Assembly: GCA_003118195.1 (NCBI GenBank)
Contig: BEXV01001732.1
Span: 71,584-83,783 of the forward strand
Reading direction: 5' to 3'
Length of the DNA stretch: 12,200 nucleotides
From: Hemicentrotus pulcherrimus
Lineage: Eukaryota > Echinodermata > Echinoidea > Camarodonta > Strongylocentrotidae
Part shown: positions 1-11,446 of the stretch, piece by piece
How positions within the stretch are numbered: position 1 is the first letter of the stretch
Layout: each line of letters starts with the position of its first letter
Notes under the pieces: model-generated
Databases searched by the model: none
Told to the model about the DNA's origin: nothing
The model's input: only the letters and a program-made list of their open reading frames with translations
Position numbers and translations under genes: made by a program

Positions 1-329
1 GTTTCCTTGCATAATTTGAATATGAGGACACTGCTAACGTTTAAATTTCACAGATAGGACATACATGACATATTCATAATTCCTGCAAAGTTCTACAGCA
101 TTTGAGGTTGGCTGCAAAAGGGACCTAGTACAGTGTACCTTTATAAATATTAAAAGATTGCCCCGGGTCGTTGCTGTACGTCACTACGTACACACATAGG
201 AGCATCACTATTCTGGCTGTGTAGTAAAAGCTGTGCTTTTGATTCTCAACATTTCAAACACCGTACAAAACTCAACTGATTTCACTCAAAATCAGTACTT
301 TAGACTCTGGTGACAATTGATGACACCTA

Positions 330-462
330 AATTAGACCTAGATGAGAGATCTACAATCTATAGCAGTAAAATACATTTTTTTCAACTTAGATCTAGTCTA
401 CTGATGTTAAAAAGAATAATTTACAAATTCAAATTGTAAGTCTAGAGGTCTAGATTCTAGTG
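330..462. repeat. degenerate CTAGA/AGATCT-rich cluster
   Basis: Words such as TTAGACCTAGA, GAGATCTAC, TTAGATCTAGTCTA and TCTAGAGGTCTAGATTCTAG recur at irregular spacing. They look like a decayed GATCTA-type simple repeat. A denser cluster of the same words lies at 1098-1148. Confidence 0.45.
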
Positions 463-576
463 CATTTGCTTACTGTCTTACAGTTGCATCGACATGATTG
501 TGTACAGTCTATGGCATGCAATATTGTGTGGTGTGAATATTTGTGTATGGGTCTAATAATACCTGCCTAACACAGC

Positions 577-627
577 TAACTCCGGGAAGCTCCAACACAG
601 CGCCGGTGTTGGAGCTTCCCGGAGTTA
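577..627. repeat. perfect inverted repeat, 22-bp arms
   Basis: Arms 577-598 and 606-627 are perfectly complementary over 22 bases and enclose a 7-base loop (599-605, AGCGCCG). The arms are GC-richer than their surroundings. The stem is too short for a typical microRNA precursor. It abuts the dispersed repeat starting near 641, so the two may be parts of one foldback or MITE-type element. Perfect pairing suggests a young element or a maintained structure. Confidence 0.85.
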
Positions 628-640
628 CCTTACAGCAAGT

Positions 641-727
641 TAGACCGAAAGCTTCAGTCTCTATATCGTCGGTTGTTCCACTGTGACTACGTCTGGCTCC
701 ACTAGACCTCCGGATATAGAGACTGAA
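641..727. repeat. dispersed repeat copy 1 with internal 15-bp inverted repeat
   Basis: Bases 641-712 match 6969-7036 with a 4-base indel and about three substitutions. Within this copy, 653-667 (TTCAGTCTCTATATC) and 713-727 are exact reverse complements over 15 bases, separated by 45 bases. Similarity between the copies stops near the 712/7036 boundary, so these are dispersed copies and not alleles. It is probably a nonautonomous element of unknown family. Confidence 0.7.
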
Positions 728-888
728 CAATCGCCTATACCATCGTACGTTGAAGATATCACGGCTAGATTTTAGCCGTTAGGCCCCTCCCACAAACATG
801 ACAAACTTAGGAAGAAATAGGCCTAGATACATCATTTATCTCCAATTGCAGTAATTTTCTAGGCAATTGTCAGTCCCTAAAAGTTCCC

Positions 889-889
889 N
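889..889. other. single N, probable contig join
   Basis: This is one of only three Ns in the window (889, 6251, 7777). The other two sit at the ends of a duplicated block, which marks them as joins between contigs. By analogy this N may be a join too. The minus-strand LINE frame at 890-1099 stops resembling an endonuclease across this point. Confidence 0.5.
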
Positions 890-1099
890 TTGGTCCGACA
901 TTGTATTAAGGTCATGACATATCTGGTATTCTACTTGGGAAGGGATGTACAAAGCAACACCTCCTCCACGTCTGCTTGGTCTATTGTTGTTCACAAGATT
1001 AAAACCAGAAATAGAAAAAAGGTTCCTATCAGCTTCACTTGTAAACCATGTCTCAGTGACACCAAGTGTTAAATCTTGATCTTGGATGACAAATGGTAT
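890..1099 (-). mobile_element. LINE fragment: AP-endonuclease domain (minus strand)
   Basis: Read on the minus strand, 1099 down to 890 is open for 70 codons and carries hallmarks of the apurinic-type endonuclease domain of non-LTR retrotransposons. They come in the usual order: T-E-T-W at about codons 18-21 (the catalytic-Glu motif), then F-S-I-S-G-F, N-N-N-R-P and RRGGGVALYI. In intact elements this domain nicks the target DNA for target-primed reverse transcription. Only the middle of the domain is present. An in-frame stop lies just 5' of it (1100-1102), where CTAGA-rich sequence begins, and the 3' side is cut by the N at 889. There is no RT domain nearby in this orientation. The piece is dead on its own and could belong to a jockey, CR1 or related clade. 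The plus-strand open frame over the same bases is only its antisense shadow. Confidence 0.82.
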
Positions 1100-1148
1100 C
1101 TAGATCTAGAATCTAGACCTGGATCTAAATCTAGACTAGTCTAGATCT
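1098..1148. repeat. CTAGA/GATCTA-rich simple repeat
   Basis: This is dense imperfect iteration of TCTAGA, AGATCTAGA and CTAGACT words over about 50 bases. It directly abuts the 5' end of the minus-strand LINE fragment. It resembles the looser cluster at 330-462. Confidence 0.65.
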
Positions 1149-1540
1149 TATCAACATTTTTCAGGCTTTTATATGTCTGAACTGATAACTGAGTACTAAG
1201 TCAGAGTTAATGATGTCTGTGATGATGTTTATGAAAGCCAAAGTCAAACCCCAAACAGTGCCAAAGTGGCAAAGATAAACAAAATGAAGATAAGTGTAAT
1301 TATATGCTTCACATTTCTATATCTTACAACACAAGTCAAGAGCTAAAAGAAGATTGGACCTTTGCAGGCTTTGCTGCATGCAATTCCCATTCTTTACATG
1401 ATACATGTAGCAAAACCTTTTTTTCCAGTGGCTTATCACATCATAAATTTGGAGAATTGCAGGGTCAAGCCGGATCCGGTTTGCGGTTTCTAGCTAAACC
1501 ACTACCTCATATCAGAACGGGCCTGTGCCTGTAGTGTTAC

Positions 1541-1660
1541 AAAGGGAGAAAAGGAGGGAGAAAAGGAGGGAGAAGAAAGAAGGAAGCAGGGAGAGTTGAA
1601 GAGGTGGAGGGGGGAAAGAAGAAAGAAAAAATAATCAGAGAGGGTTGAGGGAGGAAGAAA
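1541..1660. repeat. polypurine GA-rich tract
   Basis: The plus strand is almost pure purine over about 120 bases. It starts with a short iterated unit (AAAGGAGGGAG, two to three times), then becomes irregular GGAAGA runs. It could adopt triplex (H-DNA) structure, but no function is shown. Minus-strand open frames here (Phe/Ser/Pro/Leu-rich) are composition artefacts. Confidence 0.8.
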
Positions 1661-2095
1661 GCATGACTCGAGACAGTAGAGGGTCCACAGATCTCCTCTT
1701 TGGTCTCTAATGTCATAGACTTTTGTAAAGATTTTGGGGAGCCTACCTTGGACACCAATTTCCATTATTTACATTTCCTGAAAATAGATTACCTCTGCTC
1801 CGAATAAATATATGATGAATAGATTCCTTATTAAAATTACCCCAAAACAAATGGGCTACTGACCTCGAAGAGACCAAAATTTGGCAGGGGAAAATCGCCT
1901 TGTTGTTGATGTTGTTTCTCTTGTTCTTTGGTAAGCTACCGGTAAGTCTCCAATTAGGGAAATGGTCTTTACAAGCTAGAAGCTACAATCTTACAATGTA
2001 GATGCTGTTGAAAGGAAAAGGGACTAAATTGCTTTGACTTCCCCTCATATTTATCTCAATACATTTTTAATTTTCTCCTATTATTCCTATTTCAG

Positions 2096-5738
<3,643 letters not shown>

Positions 5739-5870
5739 AAGGATTTTGGAAGATTTTTTTTTTTTTAAAGAGATCAGATTGACAGTATTCATACAAAAGC
5801 TGATGGTAATGCTTTCGGAATGAAAAATCAAGTGAAAATTATGAATAAATGGCCATCTTCCATGTCTTTT
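5739..5870 (+). other. 3' UTR of C1orf50 homolog
   Basis: A short untranslated tail follows the stop, with a 13-T run at 5754-5766. Cleavage is expected 10-30 bases after the AATAAA at 5844, so the true end lies at about 5860-5880. The end position is inferred. Confidence 0.6.
5844..5849 (+). promoter_or_regulatory. poly(A) signal AATAAA
   Basis: A canonical hexamer lies 106 bases after the C1orf50-homolog stop. It is the first such hexamer downstream, which suits a short 3' UTR. Confidence 0.7.
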
Positions 5871-5908
5871 GAGAGCATATAATATATACAGCAAATGCAA
5901 CCATTATC

Positions 5909-6249
5909 AATGATACAGGTTGTCTTTGGACATTGGAATCAGTCCACTAATTTATGGAGTGTTGGAATTCTTTCCAACTTAATTTCCTTCAGAATAGTTG
6001 CAAAAAATACAACTGTTATCTACAGTACATCTGTAGGAAAGCTGTCTTTCTCCAAAGGCTGCAGTCCCATAATTGATTATGACTGTCAATGGTCTCTACC
6101 GTGATTTTCCTATAAAATAGTAATATTCAGCTGTGTACATGATTTGGTAAGGCATTAATCCTCATTACCAGGCCCCTCTGAGAGCACCTAAAGCCGTCGG
6201 CCGTCTGGTTCCTTACTAACGAGCATTTATGCTTTCTTAGCAGTCAGGT
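5909..6249. repeat. 341-bp direct repeat, copy 1 (probable assembly duplicate)
   Basis: It is identical to 7778-8118 at a constant offset of 1869 bases, with one difference (A at 6002, G at 7871) and no indels. The copy ends one base before the N at 6251. Such high identity together with contig-edge Ns suggests one genomic locus present at the end of one contig and the start of another. A 65-codon open frame inside has no recognised motif, and a hand check of its composition gives no reason to call it coding. Confidence 0.93.
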
Positions 6250-6250
6250 A

Positions 6251-6251
6251 N
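6251..6251. other. single N, contig join
   Basis: It lies one base past the end of the 341-bp repeat copy 1. A single-N spacer is what some scaffolders (for example SSPACE) write when a gap size is estimated as negative and no overlap is found. Confidence 0.75.
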
Positions 6252-6968
6252 TTCCGGCGCCTTTGCAAGCAAGGAGGATATTTCAAATTACAAGTACAAG
6301 TACCTCTACTCCAGTTAAAACTGAGACGAGTATTTCGGAAGCAAGTACCAAGTAATAATATGAAAGCTTGACTGCTGAGAGAGCAGTGTTCAGTTTTATA
6401 ATAGTTCCAGAGGTTTTCCCCATGCAGGGCAAATTTGAAATTGGATAAAAAGTTTGTTAAAATACACATGCATTTTTTGTTACATCCACAATATTGGCTT
6501 TAGCATCCAACACTTCAATTTTTTCTCTTTGACATAATCGTTCACATTCCCCAGGAACAAACTGAGTTCACATCTAATGGGGATGAGGGGGGGGGGTCCC
6601 TCACTAAGATGTGAGGAAGGCACATTATGCCCCCGCGGGCAGCGTAATTTTTTTCTGCGGCACATATTGGGGTTAGGTGCGTGTTACATGTTGCATGAGC
6701 CTATGGGAAAGTTTAGGGGTTAGGGTTAAATCAAGACCCCCTTTTTTTAAAGCCCGAATCTGTACCGGACGCCCCTTTGTGCACCCATCGAAAAATTGTA
6801 TCTGCCCTGACTGGTCCGTCAATCAGAGCTTTATTTTCCTATCTCCATGAATTATACTGATTTAAGTGATTGAGTCAGTGCAGAAAAAAATCGATTGATT
6901 ATTCATATCAATACAATAGGCCAACTAATCATAAGTCGTACTAAATTAGTGCCTGGCATATGCCAACT

Positions 6969-7036
6969 TAGACCAAAAGCTTCAGTCTCTCGTCGGTTGT
7001 TCCACTGAGACTACGTCTGGCTCCACTAAACCTCCG
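6969..7036. repeat. dispersed repeat copy 2
   Basis: It matches 641-712 in the same orientation, lacking the 4 bases ATAT and carrying about three substitutions. It has no counterpart of the 713-727 arm, so the 15-bp inverted repeat of copy 1 is absent here. The family was not identified. Confidence 0.75.
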
Positions 7037-7219
7037 ATTATTGGGGAATGTCAATAAATGTCAGTTTTATTAAAGAAATGACCCAAATCAGACGGTTATT
7101 TCTGTCTAATGCCAATTTTGACGTTATTAACAAAATGTTTTTAAGTTGTTTATTTCAAAGACACCGTGGAATAAATGGATGTGATCGTGCTACATTTTGG
7201 GCGATAGGTTCTTTTGTCG

Positions 7220-7243
7220 TGACGTAATGTGAGATTACGTAAA
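7220..7243 (+). promoter_or_regulatory. paired CRE/PAR-bZIP-type sites upstream of an ATG
   Basis: TGACGTAA (7220-7227) and ATTACGTAAA (7234-7243) share the ACGTAA core in opposite orientations, spaced 6 bases apart. The first fits the CREB/ATF consensus and the second contains TTACGTAA, the PAR-bZIP/E4BP4 palindrome. They lie about 135-155 bases upstream of the ATG at 7377, a reasonable promoter distance. There is no TATA box in the right place. Binding is inferred from the motifs only. Confidence 0.4.
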
Positions 7244-7376
7244 CGATTCTGAAGTAATCCCTTGGTCAAACAGAACTGCCCACAAGCCACACTGCACTAC
7301 ACGTTTTCCAGAAGACATACGAAACTGATAGACGTGCGCATTCACTTCAAAATCCTCATCTCTCAAGCTACAAATA

Positions 7377-7395
7377 ATGGCAAAAGTTACAACAA
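7377..7395 (+). CDS. C1orf50: candidate first coding exon of C1orf50 homolog (out of order)
   Basis: The ATG at 7377 has A at -3 and G at +4, a strong start context, and an in-frame TAG 48 bases upstream. It is followed by five more codons (M-A-K-V-T-T) and one base, then the donor A|GTAAGT at 7396. This phase (one base left over) is exactly what the exon at 2096 requires. The joined codon ATA gives M-A-K-V-T-T-I-S-L-V-E-S-N and a 197-residue protein, close to the family length. It lies on the same strand but downstream of the gene, inside the suspect contig 6252-7776. Alternatives are the first exon of another gene, whose remaining exons I do not see, or a partial tandem copy of this gene. 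A rival start exon at 1909-1930 is discussed under rejected items. Confidence 0.5.
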
Positions 7396-7529
7396 GTAAG
7401 TACATTTTTCACAATTTGTATTCGATATTTGTACGACTAAAAAATCCTTCCGTAGTCCGCCGTGTATATATTTTTGTTTGCTCATTTATTAATGTCGGGA
7501 TTCGATTGAATTGCGATCGATTGTTGCAC

Positions 7530-7548
7530 AAGCTCAGCTCAGCTCAGT
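7530..7548. repeat. short GCTCA tandem repeat
   Basis: GCTCA is iterated about three times in a row (AGCTCAGCTCAGCTCAG). It is minor and has no evident role. Confidence 0.5.
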
Positions 7549-7776
7549 GTTGTAAGACGACCTTGTACTTGTAGTTGTAAAGCTAATAAAAGACGGAGCG
7601 AGGGCAAGGCAATCTGACTGAATTACAACAAAATTGTTGTCATTCTGACCATACATTTTCAACTTTTTAGTTCGTAGTTCATAGTTCATTTTATTTCTTC
7701 TTTCACAAACATTTGTACATAGAATTCCAAATAAAGAAACTGGAACAGCATATAATCAATAACGAACATAATTTGA

Positions 7777-7777
7777 N
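7777..7777. other. single N, contig join
   Basis: It immediately precedes the first base of 341-bp repeat copy 2, which marks the start of the next contig. Confidence 0.75.
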
Positions 7778-8118
7778 AATGATACAGGTTGTCTTTGGAC
7801 ATTGGAATCAGTCCACTAATTTATGGAGTGTTGGAATTCTTTCCAACTTAATTTCCTTCAGAATAGTTGCGAAAAATACAACTGTTATCTACAGTACATC
7901 TGTAGGAAAGCTGTCTTTCTCCAAAGGCTGCAGTCCCATAATTGATTATGACTGTCAATGGTCTCTACCGTGATTTTCCTATAAAATAGTAATATTCAGC
8001 TGTGTACATGATTTGGTAAGGCATTAATCCTCATTACCAGGCCCCTCTGAGAGCACCTAAAGCCGTCGGCCGTCTGGTTCCTTACTAACGAGCATTTATG
8101 CTTTCTTAGCAGTCAGGT
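7778..8118. repeat. 341-bp direct repeat, copy 2
   Basis: It is the same sequence as 5909-6249 with one substitution (G at 7871). It begins exactly after the N at 7777 and continues into unique sequence at 8119. It is read here as the true continuation of the region downstream of the C1orf50 homolog. The distal part (AAAGCCGTCGGCCGTCTGG through TGCTTTCTTAGCAGTCAGGT, then CACCACCAC) may itself be the end of a dispersed repeat, from vague memory only. Confidence 0.93.
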
Positions 8119-8687
8119 GAAATAAACACCACCACCACATATACCGATCGATTTGGATGGTAATTGAAACCCATAGCCATTTGTTGTGTTCATTGAAGTA
8201 CTAATAGCAATGATCAAGAAATCCACACCACGATGAGGTCACAGTTCCTTAGCTGGTCTAGGACAACCAAAATCTGCTGGGGCAAGCAAATCAAAACTGC
8301 AATTTCCCCAACAGGCAAGCCTATCATTCACATCTCAATGCACTTTCTAAAGACAAGTTAATTTTTCTTCAGTTAAAAAGCTGCGCTGCCAGTACTATAC
8401 TAATTAACATTTGAATAATTGTTTAGAATAATTTTGAATATCATTGGATGAAGCTTTGATTGGATATATTGCAGTGGTTTTTAAGAAATATGATAATTTT
8501 CATAAAACCTTGCTTAGTTGAGTAGTACATGTATAAATAGAGTACATCTACATGTAATGTGAAGGAAGTGTGTAGGCCTTTTTCTACATAGTCTATTTTT
8601 AATGGTCGATTTTTTTATTGTATATTTAGGGACACATTATAAAATTTAATGAATAGTTATCCATGGCAGATCAATGTTTAAAATGTT
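8119..8687. other. noncoding interval
   Basis: AT-rich sequence with no open frame of interest, no RNA gene and no strong repeat structure that I can see. Confidence 0.5.
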
Positions 8688-8854
8688 ATCTGGGCCCCGT
8701 CTTACAAAGAGTTGATATCAATCGTAACTTATTTGCAATAGATATCAATCGTAACTATATACATAAGAGATAGGAGACTGTAAACTTGCGATTGATTGGA
8801 GGACTTACGATTGATATGGATCGATCGTAACTCTTTGTAAGACGGGGCCCAGAT
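8688..8854. mobile_element. 167-bp MITE with perfect 26-bp terminal inverted repeats
   Basis: Bases 8688-8713 and 8829-8854 are perfect reverse complements over 26 bases, starting ATCTGGGCCCCGTCTTACAA. Pairing continues imperfectly inward through GATATCAATCGTAAC-type words, which also repeat directly at about 8714-8728 and 8751-8765. The element is noncoding. The GGGCCCCGTCTTACAAAGAGT end matches a very common repeat I associate with sea urchin genomes. Perfect arms suggest fairly recent insertion. No clear target-site duplication outside the arms. Confidence 0.88.
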
Positions 8855-9311
8855 CTGAGAAATTTGTAGACAAGGTAAAAAAATGTCCTGAATGAAAATC
8901 TTCAATATTTTTCATCCATGTGTATCAAAAAAAGAGCTTCAATGACTTTTCAAATTATCAAAATACTGTAACTAAAGATGATGGGCAGAAACCGGCTCTT
9001 CCTCATATACCAGGTAAATAACGTCTTTGTGATTGAAAAGTAAAGAACTTACGTCATCACTGATATGAGACATCACTTTTGATTAAAAAATAGTAGATAT
9101 TTATATATTTGTATATCCAAGAGTGAAAGCACATGTGCATTTAATCCACAAACAGATTATTATGGAAATGCTGAAATGTAGCAACTAGAACAGCTCACTT
9201 TTAGATTTTCAAGTGCTTGGAATGAGTGAGATCGCTAACAATGTGGGATTCCTTTTTTTTCAGTTTTTTTTTAATTTTGATTGAAACAATGAACATGCAT
9301 GTTTATATATG
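8855..9311. other. noncoding interval
   Basis: AT-rich sequence with short poly-A and poly-T runs (for example near 8876, 8928 and 9252). I see no gene, RNA or inverted repeat. Confidence 0.5.
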
Positions 9312-9312
9312 T

Positions 9313-9358
<46 letters not shown>
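9312..9358. repeat. compound (AC)n(AT)n microsatellite
   Basis: TACACACACACACACA passes directly into a pure AT alternation of more than 25 bases. It is a typical length-polymorphic simple repeat, and the AT half can extrude a cruciform. Confidence 0.95.
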
Positions 9359-9361
<3 letters not shown>

Positions 9362-9559
9362 TTACAGCGTCATTAGACGGACATATGTAGTGAAAGAATG
9401 AGTCATTAAGTAGCCATAGTCATTAGCACAATGGTCAATGGAGGTGCACACCATATTTGTCTTTATTTAGTTGATTGCCACTGTTTTTCTTACCTTATCT
9501 AGACTATGTCACATTTGTATTTTTGCCTTTTCTTCTAATTTAATTCAACGGGTTATTGT

Positions 9560-9643
9560 CTTCTCTTAATCAGAACACTGTGCGCTTAGAAACATCAGTA
9601 TTAAGCGCCTAATAAATGTTATGTATTATTATTATTATTATTA
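9560..9643 (+). mobile_element. retroposon 3' tail (SINE/LINE type) ending in ATT repeats
   Basis: The words GTGCGCTTAGAAACATC, AAGCGCCTAATAAATGTTA and then (ATT)n at 9625-9643 match the layout of the 3' ends of CR1/L2-related LINEs and their SINEs in many animals, where an AGCGC(C/T)-TATAAATG motif precedes a short trinucleotide tail. The tail gives the orientation (+). The 5' limit is not defined; similarity may start near 9480. There is no coding sequence. Confidence 0.55.
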
Positions 9644-10744
9644 GTTTTGTGTCCTCTGAACGATGGAACGATAGAATTACTGTCCCCTACGTATGTTTGC
9701 AGGCAGAGGAAACTTAAAGGTCTCCCAAGAAACAATAGGTTTATTCATTAGATAAATTAGTTATATTGTTTTGAATGTGGGGTTAAGGTTAGGATAATAT
9801 ACCATTTGTTTTATGTCCGGCTAATGTACCATTTAGGGTTATATATATATTCACTGTACCAGCATATTGGTACAAGCATTTCATTATTAATGGCATGTGG
9901 CGAGAAAGGTTAACAGCTAAAATTGGGTAGAGCACTATAGATAAGCTTAAAAGCAAAAATCATTGAAAGGTCTAGAGGAAAGTGTTTGACAAGTAGTGTG
10001 CTAAAAAAAATGTTTTCCTCTTGATTTTGTTATAGTTATTTTTCTATTCATACTCTTTCTCTCTCTGTGCATTTGCTTACATCAAATGCATGAATTTAAT
10101 CATCGATAAATGATCACTTTAAGCAGTCATTCATAATTTGTGTAAATTGGTGTTTGCTAAAGATTTCATGTTTATATTACCCCTTCTGAGGATGTAGGCC
10201 TCTTTAGGGGTTATCCCTTTTTTCAATAATACTGCACAATGACTTTGGCAAGTTATCAAATGTTTGCTTAACCTTTTTTTATGACTTCTTGAATCAATTC
10301 ACCGATCAATTCAACGATTTACCTTCAAGTTTCTTGACTCGTGTTAGTTTCAGTTTTCTGAGACGCATATATGATTCATCTCCACTTTTGGCTCATTTAA
10401 TAACTTTGTTTGATAAAATTTGCATAAAACTGAGATGGTTTCACTTTAAATCATTGTATACCAGTATTCAGACTTTGGAGAATAGTGGTGTTTTCTGATC
10501 CACAATATTTCCTAATGCATTGCTCATGGGAAAAGTAAATACGCCTGTAGGTATGTGGCCACTCACTACAAATAATTGTATTGTCATTAAATTGAAATGG
10601 TTGATTAATACAATACTGCAATTCTTTTGAAACCATGAGTGCATAGCGGTTTCAAGTTCACTTTGCACTTTGGAAGTGAATCAAACATAATTATGCTTAA
10701 GACCTTGTTCGGCTCGCAATAGAGTGATGAAGTGTGACGCCATC
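9644..10744. other. noncoding interval
   Basis: About 1.1 kb of AT-rich sequence. A plus-strand 69-codon frame at 10289-10498 and two minus-strand frames at 10451-10668 overlap each other, show no motif and follow base composition, so none is called. No RNA gene was seen. Confidence 0.5.
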
Positions 10745-10952
10745 AAAAATAATGTCCAAAGAATGAAAACCAATTAAATATGTTAAGTATGTCCTGTAGG
10801 GACTTAGTGTTACGGTGTTAATGGCACCTAACCATTAGGAGCCAGAGCATATAACACTGAGTTCCCATAGGCAATCTTTTTATTTCAGATGGTCATATCT
10901 CAGCCAAAACTTAACATATTCAATTGGTTTTCGATATTTGGACATTATTTTT
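10745..10952. mobile_element. 208-bp foldback element, 44-bp arms
   Basis: Bases 10745-10788 and 10909-10952 are inverted repeats over 44 bases with about four mismatches (key words AATAATGTCCAAA, AAAACCAATT and TATGTTAAGT in the left arm). The loop is 120 bases. Weaker symmetry seems to continue outward: AGTTCACTTTGCACTTT near 10655 against AAAAGTGAACC near 11050. The full element may therefore be about 400 bp with decayed ends. It is noncoding. Confidence 0.8.
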
Positions 10953-11446
10953 TTATGCTCTTTCGGAAAATGATGAAAAAATCGAGAAATTCTAAAAATA
11001 GATTTGTATGATGTCACAGCTTCGGTACTCTGTACTTTTAGAAAATGAAAAGTGAACCCTCCCTAACATTTGTATACTAGGATTTATCTCCAGATAAATG
11101 TCAGTGAACATATTCTTTAGATATCAAACGGTGGTAAATGTGGAATGTTGTTTATCTATTGATCACTATGTGATTGTAATAAATTATATATTCTGACTGA
11201 TTATATATTTTTTGAAGCTTTGCTTGCTTTTGTTAAAGAGATTACAGTATCTGTCTGTTAATATGTTTATTTAACGATAAGCCAAATGACCCCCAAATAA
11301 CCACAGATCTTTTACTAGTGGAGACGTATTCCCATTTGTTCATTTTAGAATAACCACCGCCAAAGTGATGGAGAGGCTTCATGAATACCTTTTGTTTGCC
11401 CTCTTGAAAATAATACTTCAGCCTGTGTAGCATAGAATGTACGCCA
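10953..11446. other. noncoding interval, possible repeat sequence
   Basis: No supported gene. A minus-strand 102-codon frame at 11242-11550 runs into the left arm of the next foldback element and has no recognised domain, so I read it as chance openness of a repeat and not as a gene. Confidence 0.45.

Larger units (their letters stand above)
1..888. other. noncoding flank, first contig piece
   Basis: I see no convincing coding sequence or RNA gene here. The open frames are short and AT-driven. The stretch holds a loose cluster of CTAGA/AGATCT words at about 330-462, a perfect hairpin at 577-627 and a dispersed repeat at 641-727, listed separately. It ends at a single N (889), which looks like a contig boundary. 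A reverse-strand frame at 509-730 runs through both repeats and has no recognisable protein motif, so it is not called. Confidence 0.6.
6252..7776. other. 1525-bp contig, probably misplaced
   Basis: The segment lies between two single Ns and between two near-identical 341-bp copies. Removing it and collapsing the copies restores a continuous sequence from 5908 through the block to 8119. It contains a G-run (about 6584-6597), a dispersed repeat (6969-7036), a bZIP-type promoter motif pair (7220-7243) and the likely first exon of the C1orf50 homolog (7377-7395). The rest (6252-6968) shows no gene I can support; two minus-strand frames at 6227-6469 and 6480-6665 have no motif. Placement between the N at 889 and exon 2, or immediately upstream of it, would fit the gene model. 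Confidence 0.65.

Noticed and set aside
577..627. Hairpin as a microRNA precursor or bacterial-type terminator
   Set aside because: The stem is only 22 bp and fully paired with a 7-base loop, shorter than animal pre-miRNAs, and the context is eukaryotic so an intrinsic terminator does not apply.
509..730. Minus-strand 73-codon frame
   Set aside because: It runs through the hairpin and the dispersed repeat and has no motif, so openness is by chance.
890..1072. Plus-strand 60-codon open frame
   Set aside because: It is the antisense shadow of the LINE endonuclease fragment on the minus strand.
1502..1765. Minus-strand frames rich in Phe, Ser, Pro and Leu
   Set aside because: They are produced by the polypurine tract on the plus strand and are low complexity only.
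1909..1930. Alternative first exon: ATG plus six codons plus one base before GTAAGC, also phase-compatible with the exon at 2096
   Set aside because: The start context is poor (T at -3 and +4), the peptide would be M-L-F-L-L-F-F, which is unlike the hydrophilic N-termini of the family, and no promoter-like sequence precedes it. It remains possible, and RNA data would decide.
5895..6104. 65-69 codon frame in both 341-bp copies (also 7713-7973)
   Set aside because: Identical frames in two copies look like conservation but only reflect the near-identical duplicated DNA. No motif, and the frame start differs between copies.
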